Positions 28,952-40,556 of a stretch of DNA of 64,000 nucleotides are shown piece after piece. The notes under the pieces were generated by a model. The model worked only from the letters and a program-made list of their open reading frames with translations. It ran no database searches and had not been told where the DNA came from. The stretch's first letter is position 1, and each line of letters begins with the position of its first letter. Both the position numbers and the translations under genes were made by a program. Source of the DNA: Iodobacter fluviatilis. GTDB taxonomy: Bacteria; Pseudomonadota; Gammaproteobacteria; Burkholderiales; Chitinibacteraceae. The stretch spans positions 1,922,001 through 1,986,000 of the forward strand of contig NZ_CP025781.1 of the NCBI RefSeq assembly GCF_004194535.1. Direction: 5' to 3'.

Positions 28952-29223
28952 TTAAAAATCAAGCTGATTTCTTTTTTCTTCTTGGTGCTTAATCGCTGCG
29001 TTTAGGTAGAAATTGTGGCGTGTCAAAACGATCGTTTGAATTAACATTAGCTTGATTTATCCTGCTTGTCCTATTGGGGTTTACCAGCAGAGTGCCGGAA
29101 ATGGCGTATTTGCTTACCATTTTGGTAAAAATAGCCTGTGTATTTTTTAATAATGCGCACAGGTATGTCCTTGAAATGTTGAATTTAAGGTAAGGTAATG
29201 CCTCTTTTTTACCGCCAGACACT

Positions 29224-30474
29224 ATGACTACTACTCACTGGAAATCACTCTTGTTGTCTCGGCGCATGTTGATCTGTGTGTTTACCGGATTTGCCTCGGG
29301 TTTGCCGCTATATATCCTGCTTAATTTAGTCCCTGCGTGGTTAAAAAGTGAAGGTGTTAATTTAAAAGCGATTGGTTTTTTTGCGCTGATCCAATTCCCA
29401 TTTACGTGGAAATTTATCTGGGCTCCCTTATTGGATCGCTATGCTGTGCCGGGGCTAGGTCGGCGGCGGGGCTGGATGCTACTTACTCAGCTCGCCTTGC
29501 TGGTTTTAATCGCCTCATTTGGTTTATTTAACCCCAAGCTAGATTTATGGTCGATTGCTTATCTCGCCACCGCTCTGGCGTTCTTTAGTGCCAGTCAGGA
29601 TATTGTGCTTGATGCTTATCGACGTGAAATTCTAAGTGACGAAGAATTGGGTCTTGGCACGTCGGTGCACGTAAATGCTTATCGTATTGCTAGCCTGATT
29701 CCCGGCGCGTTTTCTTTGATTCTTGCAGATCATCTGCCGTGGGCGCAGGTGTTTATGATTACAGGCCTGTTTATGCTACCGGGTATTGTGATGACGTTGC
29801 TTGTGAGCGAGCCACAATTAGTTCGCCCGCCTAAATCACTGCGTGAAGCGGTGATTGAACCATTCCATGAGTTTATGACCCGTCATGGCTGGCGTAATGC
29901 ATTGTGGATTCTGGCGTTCATCTTTTTATATAAATTAGGCGATAGCATGGCCACGGCTTTGGCTACGCCGTTTTACTTAGAGCTGGGTTTTAGTAAAACA
30001 GAAATTGGCGTGATCGCTAAAAATGCCGGCCTTTGGCCTGCCGTCTTTGGTGGGATTGTTGGCGGTATATGGATGGTTAAGCTGGGTATTAACCGCGCCT
30101 TGTGGCTATTTGGGGTGGTGCAGGTTTTATCTATTCTGGGTTTTGCATGGTTGGCGACGATGGGGGCAGATAAGGTAGCGCTGGCGACCGTGATAGCGTT
30201 TGAAGCTTTAGGCGTTGGGTTGGGTACGGCTGCATTTACCGCCTATATCGCAAGAACCACTGATCCACGTTATACCGCCACTCAGTTTGCTTTGTTTACT
30301 AGTTTGGCTGCCGTACCTCGCACCTTTATTAATGCCAGCACGGGTTGGTTGGTAGAACAAATGGGCTGGATTAATTTCTTCTTCTTATGCACTGCACTGG
30401 CTATTCCGGGCATGTTGTTACTATTTAAGGTTGCACCGTGGAAAAGTGAATCAGAGCGTGAAGAAAATCTGTAG
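29224..30474 (+). CDS. ampG: AmpG-type MFS transporter (muropeptide permease)
   Basis: A 416-residue major-facilitator protein with about 12 helices. AmpG imports GlcNAc-anhydroMurNAc peptides for peptidoglycan recycling. The opening MLICVFTGFASGLPLYILLNLVPAWL, the TWKFIWAPLLDRYAVPGLGRRRGWM loop and SASQDIVLDAYRREIL (with its acidic residues) match AmpG closely. It diverges from fadH; the 299-base gap must hold both promoters, though none was clear. The final codons overlap a palindromic element. The GlcNAc PTS upstream suggests amino-sugar use, but there is no direct link. Confidence 0.88.
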   Translation: MTTTHWKSLLLSRRMLICVFTGFASGLPLYILLNLVPAWLKSEGVNLKAIGFFALIQFPFTWKFIWAPLLDRYAVPGLGRRRGWMLLTQLALLVLIASFGLFNPKLDLWSIAYLATALAFFSASQDIVLDAYRREILSDEELGLGTSVHVNAYRIASLIPGAFSLILADHLPWAQVFMITGLFMLPGIVMTLLVSEPQLVRPPKSLREAVIEPFHEFMTRHGWRNALWILAFIFLYKLGDSMATALATPFYLELGFSKTEIGVIAKNAGLWPAVFGGIVGGIWMVKLGINRALWLFGVVQVLSILGFAWLATMGADKVALATVIAFEALGVGLGTAAFTAYIARTTDPRYTATQFALFTSLAAVPRTFINASTGWLVEQMGWINFFFLCTALAIPGMLLLFKVAPWKSESEREENL

Positions 30475-30557
30475 ATACAGAGCCAAAGCAGAACGCAGAG
30501 TACACAGAAAAAAAACATCTGCGTTCAAGTGCTGTGTTCTCTGTGTCTACAGATTTT
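30464..30557. repeat. Palindromic element at the end of ampG
   Basis: AAAATCTGTAGATACAGAG at 30464-30482 and CTCTGTGTCTACAGATTTT at 30539-30557 are inverted repeats with one mismatch. The interior is also partly complementary (GCAGAACGCAGAGTACACAG / CTGTGTTCTCTG). It spans the ampG stop codon and could fold into a long hairpin that ends or stabilises the transcript. Confidence 0.7.
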
Positions 30558-30583
30558 AGATTTTTATATGAATGAGCAAGTTT

Positions 30584-31357
30584 TTAAGGCTGGTAATCGT
30601 AATCCACAATCAGCGGGGCGTGATCAGAGAATTTTTGTTCTTTATATACAGATGCCGTTGTCGCTGTAGCGCCAATACCTGGTGTTGTGATGTGGTAATC
30701 GATACGCCAGCCTACGTCTTTGGCATAGGCTTGGCCGCGATTACTCCACCATGTGTAACCAGGAATTTCTGGGTAAAGCTTGCGCCAGACATCTACAAAA
30801 TTTAGCTCGCTGAATAGTTTACCCAACCAACTACGCTCTTCTGGTAAGAAACCTGAGTTTTTCAGATTGCCTTTCCAGTTTTTAATGTCGATTTCATTGT
30901 GAGCGATATTCCAGTCTCCCAGCAGAACCACTTCGCGGCCACTAGCGGCAAGCTGTTCTAAATGAGGGCGGAAACGTTCTAGAAATGAAAATTTAACCTG
31001 CTGGCGCTCGTCTGATGAAGAGCCCGATGGTAAATAAAGGGAGATCACAGAAAGATTGCCAAAGTCGGCTTGCAAATAGCGGCCTTCAAAATCGATATCC
31101 GCAATGCCAAGGCCGGTAATGACTCGGTCTGGTTCGCGGCGGCAATAGAGGCCTACGCCGCTATAGCCTTTTTTATTCGCATAGTGAAAAAAGCCTTTTA
31201 GCCCTTCGGGGGCCTTCATTTGCTGGGAAAGATCGGCTTCTTGTGCTTTAAGTTCTTGCAAGGCCACCACATCGGCATCTTGTGTGGCTAGCCATTCAAA
31301 AAAGCCCTTGTTTGCAGCTGAGCGAATGCCGTTTAAATTAGCACTGATAATGCGCAT
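30584..31357 (-). CDS. xthA: Exodeoxyribonuclease III / AP endonuclease
   Basis: A 257-residue EEP-fold nuclease that cleaves DNA at abasic sites and degrades 3' ends in base-excision repair. The ATG at 31357, with AAAGGA upstream, gives the family start MRIISANLNGIRSA; the open frame back to 31498 overlaps pyrE and is not used. The metal and catalytic segments are LQELKAQ, GDWNIAHNEIDIKN, WRIDYH and the final SDHAPLIVDY. The divergent pyrE is 67 bases away, the same arrangement seen in several proteobacteria. Confidence 0.93.
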   Translation of the reverse strand: MRIISANLNGIRSAANKGFFEWLATQDADVVALQELKAQEADLSQQMKAPEGLKGFFHYANKKGYSGVGLYCRREPDRVITGLGIADIDFEGRYLQADFGNLSVISLYLPSGSSSDERQQVKFSFLERFRPHLEQLAASGREVVLLGDWNIAHNEIDIKNWKGNLKNSGFLPEERSWLGKLFSELNFVDVWRKLYPEIPGYTWWSNRGQAYAKDVGWRIDYHITTPGIGATATTASVYKEQKFSDHAPLIVDYDYQP

Positions 31358-31424
31358 TCGGTGTCCTTTTGTAAGAAATGTTATGCTTCGCAGTATTGAG
31401 AACAATAAAACAGGATAATGCAGC

Positions 31425-32063
31425 ATGAGTGATTTTCGTCGCGACTTTATTTCTTTTGCTGTAGAGCAAAATGTGCTGTGCTTTGGTGATTTTATCACTA
31501 AGGCTGGCCGTCAATCGCCGTACTTTTTTAACGCAGGTTTATTTAGTGACGGCAGATCGGTAGGCGCGTTGGCGCAATTTTATGCACAGGCGGTACAAGC
31601 ATCTGGCGTAGAGTTTGATGTGTTATTCGGGCCAGCCTATAAAGGTATTGTGCTTGCTTCGGCTACGGCGGTTGCATTAGCCGCACAGGGCCGTAATGTG
31701 CCGTTTGTGTTTAATCGCAAGGAAGCCAAAGACCATGGTGAAGGCGGCGTACTGGTAGGTGCTCCGCTTACAGGGCGAGTGATGATTATTGATGATGTGA
31801 TTTCTGCCGGTACTTCAGTGCGTGAGTCGGTGAATATGATTCGTGCAGCAGGCGCCGAGCCAGCGGGGGTTTTAATTGCGCTTGATCGTATGGAACGTGG
31901 CCAAGGTGCGTTGTCTGCAGTGCAAGAAGTGGAACAGCAGTTTGGAATCCCTGTGATTCCAATTGCGTCACTGGATGATTTGCTAGGGTATTTGGGCGCT
32001 CAGGCAGGTATGGATGAGAAGCTAGCCAAAGTAAGTGCTTATCGTAATCAGTACGGAATCTAA
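31425..32063 (+). CDS. pyrE: Orotate phosphoribosyltransferase
   Basis: PyrE converts orotate and PRPP to OMP in pyrimidine synthesis. The 212-residue protein has the PRPP loop [13 protein letters not shown] (about 120-132). It also has the catalytic flexible loop around [13 protein letters not shown] and the N-terminal [30 protein letters not shown] precedes the ATG. A DUF4124 gene follows after 12 bases on the same strand. Confidence 0.95.
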   Translation: MSDFRRDFISFAVEQNVLCFGDFITKAGRQSPYFFNAGLFSDGRSVGALAQFYAQAVQASGVEFDVLFGPAYKGIVLASATAVALAAQGRNVPFVFNRKEAKDHGEGGVLVGAPLTGRVMIIDDVISAGTSVRESVNMIRAAGAEPAGVLIALDRMERGQGALSAVQEVEQQFGIPVIPIASLDDLLGYLGAQAGMDEKLAKVSAYRNQYGI

Positions 32064-32075
32064 AAGGTATATTTT

Positions 32076-32669
32076 ATGTTGCGTAGTTTTCTTACTTTTT
32101 TACTGCTGGCGCTATGTACGGCACCCGTTTCAGCCAAGCTGTATCGCTGGGTTGATGAAGCGGGCAGGGTGCAATACAGCGACAAGCCACCGTCGATTAC
32201 TCCTAGCAGTGGTATTTCGGAGCTTAATAAATCAGGAATGGTAAAAACCACGCCCTTACCTGTGGTTAGCAAGGAGGAGCAAGAAAAAAAACTGCAGGAA
32301 CAAGCGCAGCAAAAAGAGCAGCAGCGAAAAGACCGTGCCTTACTAGAATCGTTTTCTCGGCCTGAAGAAATAGATATTATTCGAGATCGGCGTATTAGCA
32401 TTATTCAATCCGCAATGAGTGCAAATACCATGCGTCTGCAAACGGCAACGCAGCATAAAGAACGCATAGAAAAACAAATGAGTCGTTTAAATAAAAAGAA
32501 TAAACCTATCCCTGCTGATTTGGATACTGAATATGGCTTGGCTAAAAAAGAGTTGCAGGAAATAAAGAATGACAATAAAACTAAATTAATTGAAATTGAA
32601 ACGGTAAAAGCTAAAGCAGAAGAAGATAAAAAACGTTTAGTAGAGCTTAGATCGCCTGCTCCAAAATAA
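32076..32669 (+). CDS. DUF4124-domain exported protein
   Basis: A 197-residue protein with a cleavable signal (LRSFLTFLLLALCTAPVSA), followed by a DUF4124 domain (KLYRWVDEAGRVQYSDKPPS). A long charged, Lys/Gln/Glu-rich coiled-coil region extends to the C-terminus. DUF4124 proteins are frequent in betaproteobacteria and are thought to act in the periplasm; their role is unknown. It is probably transcribed with pyrE. Confidence 0.85.
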   Translation: MLRSFLTFLLLALCTAPVSAKLYRWVDEAGRVQYSDKPPSITPSSGISELNKSGMVKTTPLPVVSKEEQEKKLQEQAQQKEQQRKDRALLESFSRPEEIDIIRDRRISIIQSAMSANTMRLQTATQHKERIEKQMSRLNKKNKPIPADLDTEYGLAKKELQEIKNDNKTKLIEIETVKAKAEEDKKRLVELRSPAPK

Positions 32670-32727
32670 AACGGTGCTTTATTTTTAAATAAAAATAATC
32701 AATACACTCTTGAAGAGTAAATAAACC

Positions 32728-33504
32728 ATGACTGAACAATTCACCTCCCCCAAAATTGTTTTGGGCATTGATATCGGTGGTACAGGGATTAAAGGTGCAC
32801 CGGTTAATGTCGAAACTGGCGAGCTTTTAGCTGAACGTATTCGGATTGATACACCTCAACCTGCCACCCCAGAGGCTGTGGGGTTGGTGGTTAAGCAATT
32901 GGTTGAACTGTTCAACTGGCAAGGCCCGATTGGCTGTACTTTCCCTGCCATTGTGCATAACGGGGTTACACTTTCTGCTGCCAATGTAGATGGTTCTTGG
33001 ATGAATGCACCTGCTCAAGATATTTTGGCCCAAGTAACGGGTTTACCGCTTAAATTAATTAATGATGCAGATGCTGCTGGCTTGGCCGAAGGGGTGTTTG
33101 GTGCAGCTAAAGGTATTTCAGGGAAAGTACTAATGATCACGCTTGGTACAGGTATTGGTAGTGCATTAATTATGGATGGTAAATTAATTAGCAATACCGA
33201 ATTGGGCCATCTTATTTTAAAAGACAATGACATTGCAGAAAAGTATTGCTCCGGTAAAGTAAAAGACGATTTAGATTTAAAATGGAAAGAATACACACAG
33301 CGGCTTAACGAATACATCTTGCATCTACAATTATTACTTTCGCCAGATTTACTTATTATTGGCGGCGGAATTAGTAAGAAACATGAGAAATTTATTCCAG
33401 AATTAACGGGCTTGCGTTTCCCTGTTGTGCCCGCTGAGCTGAAAAATGATGCCGGTATTGTAGGCGCAGCGATTGAAGCCGCGCGTGAGTTTGGTCTGCT
33501 GTAA
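32728..33504 (+). CDS. ppgK: Polyphosphate glucokinase-like ROK-family kinase
   Basis: A 258-residue ROK-family sugar kinase. The phosphate-binding loop [14 protein letters not shown] (about 14-27), the [14 protein letters not shown] segment and the second phosphate site [16 protein letters not shown] are present. The subfamily that uses polyphosphate (and often ATP) to phosphorylate glucose has this short length and opening. Polyphosphate versus ATP preference cannot be determined here. A terminator and a parS site follow. Confidence 0.82.
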   Translation: MTEQFTSPKIVLGIDIGGTGIKGAPVNVETGELLAERIRIDTPQPATPEAVGLVVKQLVELFNWQGPIGCTFPAIVHNGVTLSAANVDGSWMNAPAQDILAQVTGLPLKLINDADAAGLAEGVFGAAKGISGKVLMITLGTGIGSALIMDGKLISNTELGHLILKDNDIAEKYCSGKVKDDLDLKWKEYTQRLNEYILHLQLLLSPDLLIIGGGISKKHEKFIPELTGLRFPVVPAELKNDAGIVGAAIEAAREFGLL

Positions 33505-33512
33505 ATAATCTT

Positions 33513-33528
33513 TGTTTCACGTGAAACG
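33513..33528. other. parS site 4, next to mnmG
   Basis: TGTTTCACGTGAAACG matches the parS consensus at 15 of 16 positions, with only the last base differing. It starts nine bases after the ppgK stop, and its last five bases form the beginning of a terminator stem. Confidence 0.85.
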
Positions 33529-33555
33529 CCTCGAGATCATCGAGGCGTTTTCTTT
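33524..33555 (+). terminator. Rho-independent terminator after ppgK
   Basis: AAACGCCTCGA, loop GATCA, TCGAGGCGTTT, then TTCTTTT. The left arm shares bases with parS site 4. Confidence 0.85.
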
Positions 33556-33628
33556 TCGTCGCGCCGTGATAGTCGTCGGGGCAGATAGGGCGTAAAATAA
33601 TTGCCCTTTGCCTGCTGGAATGCCCACT

Positions 33629-35527
33629 ATGCTTTATCCTACTCGATACGATGTGATTGTCGTTGGCGGCGGTCACGCTGGGACTGAGGCTGCGTTGGCG
33701 GCCGCGCGCATGGGGAGTAAAACTTTACTCCTCACGCATAATATTGAAACCCTTGGCCAAATGTCTTGTAATCCCTCGATTGGTGGGATTGGTAAGGGTC
33801 ATTTGGTTAAAGAAGTGGATGCTTTAGGTGGTGCTATGGCGCTGGCCACCGATTTTGGCGGCATCCAGTTTAAAACGCTGAATTCCAGCAAAGGCCCTGC
33901 TGTTCGTGCTACTCGTGCTCAGGCTGATCGCGTTCGCTATAAAGCGGCCGTTCGTCATATGCTGGAAAACCAACCCAATCTGGATTTATTTCAGCAGGCC
34001 GTTGACGATCTAACCCTAGATGGTGATCGTGTAACTGGCGTGATTACGCAAATTGGTATTCGCTTTGAAGCGGGTGCGGTGGTGCTGACGGCAGGGACTT
34101 TCCTTTCTGGCAAAATTCACGTTGGCCTAGAAAACCACGTTGGTGGCCGTGCTGGCGACCCAGCCTCGGTCACCTTGGCGGCACGTTTACGCGATTTAAA
34201 TTTACCGGTTGGGCGCTTAAAAACCGGTACGCCGCCACGCATTGATGGCCGCTCGATTGATTTTTCGGTACTAGAAGCCCAATACGGCGATACGCCAGAG
34301 CCGGTGTTTTCGGTACGTGGTAATGTCGGCATGCATCCTAAGCAATTACCTTGCTGGATGGCGCACACCAATCTTAAAACGCACGAGATTATTCGCAGTG
34401 GTTTTGATCGCAGCCCAATGTTTACCGGCAAAATTGAAGGCGTTGGCCCGCGCTATTGCCCAAGTATCGAAGACAAAATTAATCGTTTTGCCGATAAAGA
34501 CAGCCACCAGATTTTCTTAGAGCCTGAAGGCCTAGATACGCACGAATATTATCCAAACGGTATTTCGACCAGTTTGCCATTTGATATTCAGCTGGCTGCC
34601 GTGCGCTCGATCGCCGGTATGGAAAACGCACATATTCTGCGTCCGGGCTACGCCATCGAATACGATTACTACGATCCGCGTAATTTAAAAGCCAGCTTTG
34701 AAACCAAAAGCATTGCTGGTTTATTCTTTGCTGGGCAAATTAATGGCACTACGGGCTACGAAGAAGCTGCAGCGCAAGGCTTGCTGGCAGGCTTAAATGC
34801 GGGCCTCTATGTGCGTGAAAAAGACGCTTGGACGCCAAAACGCAATGAAGCTTATTTAGGCGTATTAGCGGATGATCTGGTGACCAATGGCGTGACCGAG
34901 CCTTACCGCATGTTTACCAGCCGTGCCGAATACCGCCTGCAATTGCGCGAAGACAATGCTGATTTACGTCTGACAGAAATGGGCCGTGAGCTGGGCTTGA
35001 TTGGTGATGCGCAGTGGGAAGCCTTCTGCAAAAAACGCGATGCAATTGATTTAGAATTGGAACGCTTGCGCACGACATGGGTAAATCCACGTATTCTTGC
35101 GGTAGGCGACGCTGAGCGGGTGTTGGGTAAAGCGATTGAGCGTGAATACACGCTGGCCGATTTACTGCGCCGTCCGCAGGTCTCCTACGATAGTTTGATG
35201 ACTATGGAAATTGCCAAACCGGCTGTTGAAGACCCACTCGTCGCTGAGCAGGTAGAAATTCAATTGAAATATCAGGGTTATATCGAGCGGCAACAATCTG
35301 AAGTGGCTAACCGCGATAATCTAGAGGAATTCAACTTACCCCAGGATTTAGATTTCGCACAGGTATCGGGTTTATCTAAGGAAGTTCAGCAAAAATTAAG
35401 CAAGCATAAGCCGGAAACCATGGGCCAAGCGTCCAGAATTTCAGGAATTACCCCAGCAGCTATTGCTTTAATGCTGGTTCATCTCAAGAAAAAACAAGCG
35501 CTTGATGCGAGTAAGGTTACTGAATGA
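33629..35527 (+). CDS. mnmG: tRNA uridine-5-carboxymethylaminomethyl(34) synthesis enzyme MnmG
   Basis: MnmG (GidA) works with MnmE to modify U34 of tRNAs that read two-codon boxes. From the ATG at 33629 the protein has 632 residues starting [20 protein letters not shown], whose GGGHAG binds FAD. The [18 protein letters not shown] segment, the [12 protein letters not shown] region with the catalytic Cys and the helical C-terminal MnmE-binding part are present. Other in-frame ATGs lie 3 and 7 codons upstream. It overlaps rsmG by four bases and begins the mnmG-rsmG-parA-parB run usually found near the origin. mnmE is not in the window. Confidence 0.95.
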   Translation: MLYPTRYDVIVVGGGHAGTEAALAAARMGSKTLLLTHNIETLGQMSCNPSIGGIGKGHLVKEVDALGGAMALATDFGGIQFKTLNSSKGPAVRATRAQADRVRYKAAVRHMLENQPNLDLFQQAVDDLTLDGDRVTGVITQIGIRFEAGAVVLTAGTFLSGKIHVGLENHVGGRAGDPASVTLAARLRDLNLPVGRLKTGTPPRIDGRSIDFSVLEAQYGDTPEPVFSVRGNVGMHPKQLPCWMAHTNLKTHEIIRSGFDRSPMFTGKIEGVGPRYCPSIEDKINRFADKDSHQIFLEPEGLDTHEYYPNGISTSLPFDIQLAAVRSIAGMENAHILRPGYAIEYDYYDPRNLKASFETKSIAGLFFAGQINGTTGYEEAAAQGLLAGLNAGLYVREKDAWTPKRNEAYLGVLADDLVTNGVTEPYRMFTSRAEYRLQLREDNADLRLTEMGRELGLIGDAQWEAFCKKRDAIDLELERLRTTWVNPRILAVGDAERVLGKAIEREYTLADLLRRPQVSYDSLMTMEIAKPAVEDPLVAEQVEIQLKYQGYIERQQSEVANRDNLEEFNLPQDLDFAQVSGLSKEVQQKLSKHKPETMGQASRISGITPAAIALMLVHLKKKQALDASKVTE

Positions 35528-36165
35528 CAGCTTCTGATTCCCTATTTTCTGAACTGGCCGCTGGCCTGACTGAGCTTAAAATTGATTTATCGATGTCCCA
35601 AGCCGCAAATTTGTTGGCATATGTGGCCTTGATTGCTAAGTGGAATAAAACTTATAGCCTAACGGCAATTCGTGAGCCAGAGCGTATGGTTTCACACCAT
35701 ATTTTGGACTCGCTGGCACCTTTGCCACAGTTTAAGGGCGAGAATATCCGTATCTTGGATGTGGGGTCGGGCTTTGGTACGCCTGGGATTCCATTGGCGA
35801 TTGCACGGCCAGATTGGCAATTATTTTTGCTCGATTCAAATCATAAAAAAACCACGTTCTTACGCCAAGTGATTGCTGAATTAAAACTCACCAATGTGAC
35901 GGTACTGACCGAAAGAGTGGAGCTATATAAGCCAGAAGCACCATTCCAGATCATTACTTCGCGTGCCTTTGCCGAGCTGGGTGAATTTATTAAACTGACC
36001 AGCCATTTATTGGCTGAGGATGGCGAATGGGCAGCTTTAAAAGGCGTTTACCCCTTTGAAGAAATCGCTCATTTGCCTGCAACTGTTAAAGTTACCCACG
36101 TGGATCATTTAAAAGTGCCAGGTATCGATGCTGAACGTCATCTGGTGCATGTAGTTAAGGCATAG
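35524..36165 (+). CDS. rsmG: 16S rRNA (guanine527-N7)-methyltransferase
   Basis: RsmG (GidB) methylates G527 of 16S rRNA using S-adenosylmethionine. The 213-residue protein has the SAM-binding motif [20 protein letters not shown] (about 75-94). It also has [21 protein letters not shown] and [11 protein letters not shown], both family hallmarks. Its ATG overlaps the mnmG stop (ATGA). Loss of this gene gives low-level streptomycin resistance in other species. Confidence 0.95.
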   Translation: MTASDSLFSELAAGLTELKIDLSMSQAANLLAYVALIAKWNKTYSLTAIREPERMVSHHILDSLAPLPQFKGENIRILDVGSGFGTPGIPLAIARPDWQLFLLDSNHKKTTFLRQVIAELKLTNVTVLTERVELYKPEAPFQIITSRAFAELGEFIKLTSHLLAEDGEWAALKGVYPFEEIAHLPATVKVTHVDHLKVPGIDAERHLVHVVKA

Positions 36166-36200
36166 TTACGTTTTATTAACGGCCAGTGAAGGATTAAAAG

Positions 36201-36986
36201 ATGAAAATTCTGGCAATTGCCAATCAAAAAGGCGGCGTAGGTAAGACCACTACGGCCGTCAATTTGTCTGCAAGTCTGGCTCATCTGGGCAGAAAAGTTC
36301 TGCTGGTGGATTTAGACCCGCAGGGCAATGCCACGATGGGCGTAGGGATTGATAAAGCGAAATTAGCCAGCTCTGTGTATAACCTTTTGCTTGGTGCAAC
36401 GCCGATTCAAGAGATTATTCAGCATTCTGAATTAGCAGGCATCGACGTACTACCCGCCAATCGTAATTTGGCAGGGGCCGAGGTGGAGCTGGTGAATCAG
36501 GAGCACAGAGAATCGCGGCTTAAAAACGCTTTAGCCCAAGTCAGCGAGCACTATGATTACATTATTTTAGATTGCCCACCGGCGTTAACGCTGCTAACCC
36601 TGAATGGCTTGGTGGCGGCGGATGCCGTATTGATCCCGATGCAGTGTGAGTATTACGCACTGGAGGGTTTATCTGACTTGGTGAATACGCTTAAACGCGT
36701 TAAACATTCGATGAATCGTAAAATTGAGATTGAAGGCTTACTGCGCACCATGTTTGATCCACGCTCAACTTTGGCGCAGCAAGTTTCGGATCAACTGATT
36801 AAACATTACACCAGCAAGCTTTACCACACTGTCATACCGCGTAATATTCGCTTGGCCGAAGCACCGTCTTATGGTCGCCCAATCTTGTCCTACGACAAAC
36901 ACTCCAAAGGCGCACAAGCGTATCTTCAACTTGCTGAAGAATTGCTGGCCCGTCATAACCTGCTAGAAGAGATTCCCACAGCATGA
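36201..36986 (+). CDS. parA: Chromosome-partitioning ATPase ParA (Soj)
   Basis: ParA is the Walker ATPase that moves ParB-parS complexes and so segregates the origin region. The 261-residue protein opens [21 protein letters not shown], with the deviant Walker A motif. [13 protein letters not shown], the Walker B-type [10 protein letters not shown] and the C-terminal [15 protein letters not shown] follow. It lacks the N-terminal helix-turn-helix of plasmid type-Ia ParA, so it is the chromosomal kind. It overlaps parB (ATGA). Four parS-like sites in the window are its likely targets via ParB. Confidence 0.95.
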   Translation: MKILAIANQKGGVGKTTTAVNLSASLAHLGRKVLLVDLDPQGNATMGVGIDKAKLASSVYNLLLGATPIQEIIQHSELAGIDVLPANRNLAGAEVELVNQEHRESRLKNALAQVSEHYDYIILDCPPALTLLTLNGLVAADAVLIPMQCEYYALEGLSDLVNTLKRVKHSMNRKIEIEGLLRTMFDPRSTLAQQVSDQLIKHYTSKLYHTVIPRNIRLAEAPSYGRPILSYDKHSKGAQAYLQLAEELLARHNLLEEIPTA

Positions 36987-37804
36987 AAATGAAAGGACTT
37001 GGTCGCGGTTTAGATGCCTTGATGGGGGATAGTCAGGATTCTTTGCAAAACTTGCCAATTACGGCTTTGCAGCCGGGCAAGTATCAGCCTCGTATGCAGA
37101 TGGATGAAACTGCATTAGATGAGCTTGCTGCATCAATTACAGCACAGGGCTTAATGCAGCCTGTGCTGGTACGGCCTATTGGGCTAGATAAGTACGAAAT
37201 TATCGCTGGTGAACGCCGTTGGCGAGCATCTATCAAAGCAGGGCTGACGGAGATTCCTGCTTTAGTACGTGAAATTGCCGATGAAGCCGCTTTGGCAATG
37301 GCTTTAATCGAAAATATTCAGCGCGAAAATTTGAATCCGCTAGAAGAGGCGTTAGGTATTGCACGCTTGATCGAAGAATTTGGTATGACACATGAAGCTG
37401 CGGCACTTGCGGTAGGAAAGTCCCGAGCCAGCGTTTCAAATTTATTAAGACTGTTAAGTTTATCTGAGCCACTGCGGAATATGCTAATGGCTGATCAGCT
37501 CAGTATGGGCCATGCTCGCGCCTTGCTGCCTTTGGATGCTTTATTGCAGCTTGATCTGGCAAGGCGAGTTATTGCAAAAGGCTTATCGGTGAGAGAAACC
37601 GAAGCTTTGGTTAAAAAACAACAAGAAACAGCGATAGAAAAACCCGCTTCGCAGCCTGATCCAGAAATATTTCGTTTAGAAGAAGAACTATCTACGCGAG
37701 TGGGGGCCAAAGTATCCATTAAGCCTGGTAAACAGGGGAGTGGCCGAATCACCATCGAGTACAGTAGCTCAGAACAACTGAATAGCTTGCTTAGAAAGAT
37801 GTAA
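36983..37804 (+). CDS. parB: Chromosome-partitioning protein ParB (Spo0J)
   Basis: ParB is a CTP-dependent clamp that loads at parS and spreads. The 273-residue protein has the N-terminal [12 protein letters not shown], the CTP-binding [14 protein letters not shown] with [19 protein letters not shown], and the helix-turn-helix [14 protein letters not shown] with [14 protein letters not shown]-terminal dimerisation domain follows. The start at 36983 overlaps parA; a second ATG two codons later is also possible. The arrangement matches Neisseriales chromosomal parAB. Confidence 0.95.
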   Translation: MKMKGLGRGLDALMGDSQDSLQNLPITALQPGKYQPRMQMDETALDELAASITAQGLMQPVLVRPIGLDKYEIIAGERRWRASIKAGLTEIPALVREIADEAALAMALIENIQRENLNPLEEALGIARLIEEFGMTHEAAALAVGKSRASVSNLLRLLSLSEPLRNMLMADQLSMGHARALLPLDALLQLDLARRVIAKGLSVRETEALVKKQQETAIEKPASQPDPEIFRLEEELSTRVGAKVSIKPGKQGSGRITIEYSSSEQLNSLLRKM

Positions 37805-37851
37805 TAAAGTTATGGCTAACTATGTGCCGGCCTTTTGTAAGTAAGCAGGTT

Positions 37852-37887
37852 TTTACTTGTGACTTACTTGAATGACAAGTAAATTTT
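37852..37887 (+). terminator. Possible terminator after parB
   Basis: TTTACTTGT and ACAAGTAAA form a nine-base stem with a 14-base loop, followed by TTTTA. It is AT-rich and so only moderately stable. It lies between parB and the atp promoter. Confidence 0.4.
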
Positions 37888-37910
37888 ACTGAATAGTTCA
37901 ATAGGTAAAA

Positions 37911-37940
37911 TTGACGCAACACAAATCAGGTCAGTATAAT
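37911..37940 (+). promoter_or_regulatory. Sigma-70-type promoter of the ATP synthase operon
   Basis: TTGACG (37911-37916) and TATAAT (37935-37940) are separated by 18 bases and lie just upstream of atpI. It is the clearest promoter in the window. Confidence 0.75.
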
Positions 37941-37968
37941 CGCGGGGTTTTTCCCTAGTGGTGAAGCA

Positions 37969-39130
<1,162 letters not shown>

Positions 39131-39150
39131 TTTCCTCTGGGCCAGCTTAG

Positions 39151-39504
<354 letters not shown>

Positions 39505-39533
39505 TCTAGCCCGTCTTTTAGGAGGACAACAGC

Positions 39534-40004
39534 GTGGATATTAATCTATCGCTTTTTGGCCAAATGATCACTTTTGCGATCTTGGTCATCTTCACGATGA
39601 AATTCGTGTGGCCTCCGCTGACCCATATGATGGAAGAGCGTGTTAAGCGTATCGCTGATGGCTTAGCTTCTGCTGATCGTGCCAAGCAAGATCTTGCTTT
39701 GGCCGAAAAAGCAGCAGCTGACAAGCTTCGCGAAGCAAAGCAGCACGCCGCTGAAATCATTGCGCAAGCTGAAAAGCGTGGCGCGCAATTGGTTGAAGAA
39801 GCCAAGGGCCATGCAAAGGCAGAGGGCGAACGCCTTGTTGCCGGCGCTCAAGCGGAAATTGACCAGCAAATTCAGCAAACAAAAGAAGCATTACGTCAAC
39901 AACTTGCAGGTTTGGTGCTACAAGGCGCTGAACAAATTCTGCGCCGTGAAGTTGACGCGAGTGCCCATGCTGAATTGTTAGCATCCATCAAAGCGGAACT
40001 GTAA
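39534..40004 (+). CDS. atpF: ATP synthase F0 subunit b
   Basis: The 156-residue peripheral stalk protein starts at GTG 39534, supported by AGGAGGACAACAGC upstream and by the family N-terminus [14 protein letters not shown]. One membrane helix (about 5-26) is followed by a long Ala/Lys/Glu-rich coiled coil that dimerises and reaches the delta subunit. Confidence 0.95.
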   Translation: MDINLSLFGQMITFAILVIFTMKFVWPPLTHMMEERVKRIADGLASADRAKQDLALAEKAAADKLREAKQHAAEIIAQAEKRGAQLVEEAKGHAKAEGERLVAGAQAEIDQQIQQTKEALRQQLAGLVLQGAEQILRREVDASAHAELLASIKAEL

Positions 40005-40011
40005 GAGCGTC

Positions 40012-40548
40012 ATGGCAGAACTCATTACCGTCGCAAGGCCCTACGCCGTAGCTATCTTTCGTCTAGCTAAAGAAACCAACACGCTCCCACTTTGGTCGGA
40101 TGTGTTGGCCCAACTCGCCCTGATTGCAGGCAACGAGTTGGCGTTAGAAGTAGTAGCTAATCCAAAGTTTTCCGTGGCTCAGGTTAAGGAGCTGTTGCTT
40201 GGATTATTGGGTGGTCAGCAGAGCGATGAAGTGCATAACTTCATCGACGCCGTACTTGAAAATCGCCGCTTTACTGCCCTAGCGGCAGTAGCAGAGCTAT
40301 TTGAAGAGTACAAAGCAGCCGATGCTGGCGAAGTTGAAGCCAGCATTGAGTCCGCTTTTGCAATGACTGATGCCCAAGTTGCTGAATTATCAGCAACACT
40401 TTCCCAACAGCTGCACCGCAAGGTCACGGCCCAAGTCAGCGTTAACCCGGAACTCATCGGGGGCGTGAAGGTGACGGTAGGTGATCTGGTCGTAGACGCA
40501 TCTGTCCGCGGCAAGCTAACCGCTCTCGCTTCGAGCCTGAAGAGTTAG
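40012..40548 (+). CDS. atpH: ATP synthase F1 subunit delta
   Basis: The 178-residue delta subunit links the b-dimer to the top of the alpha3beta3 head. The helical N-terminal half ([16 protein letters not shown]) and the C-terminal signature [22 protein letters not shown] are clear. It starts seven bases after atpF. Confidence 0.94.
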   Translation: MAELITVARPYAVAIFRLAKETNTLPLWSDVLAQLALIAGNELALEVVANPKFSVAQVKELLLGLLGGQQSDEVHNFIDAVLENRRFTALAAVAELFEEYKAADAGEVEASIESAFAMTDAQVAELSATLSQQLHRKVTAQVSVNPELIGGVKVTVGDLVVDASVRGKLTALASSLKS

Positions 40549-40556
40549 GAGAAATC

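Noticed and set aside
28989-29222. 77-codon minus-strand frame between fadH and ampG
   Set aside because: No ribosome binding site or recognisable sequence, and it occupies the region needed for the two divergent promoters.
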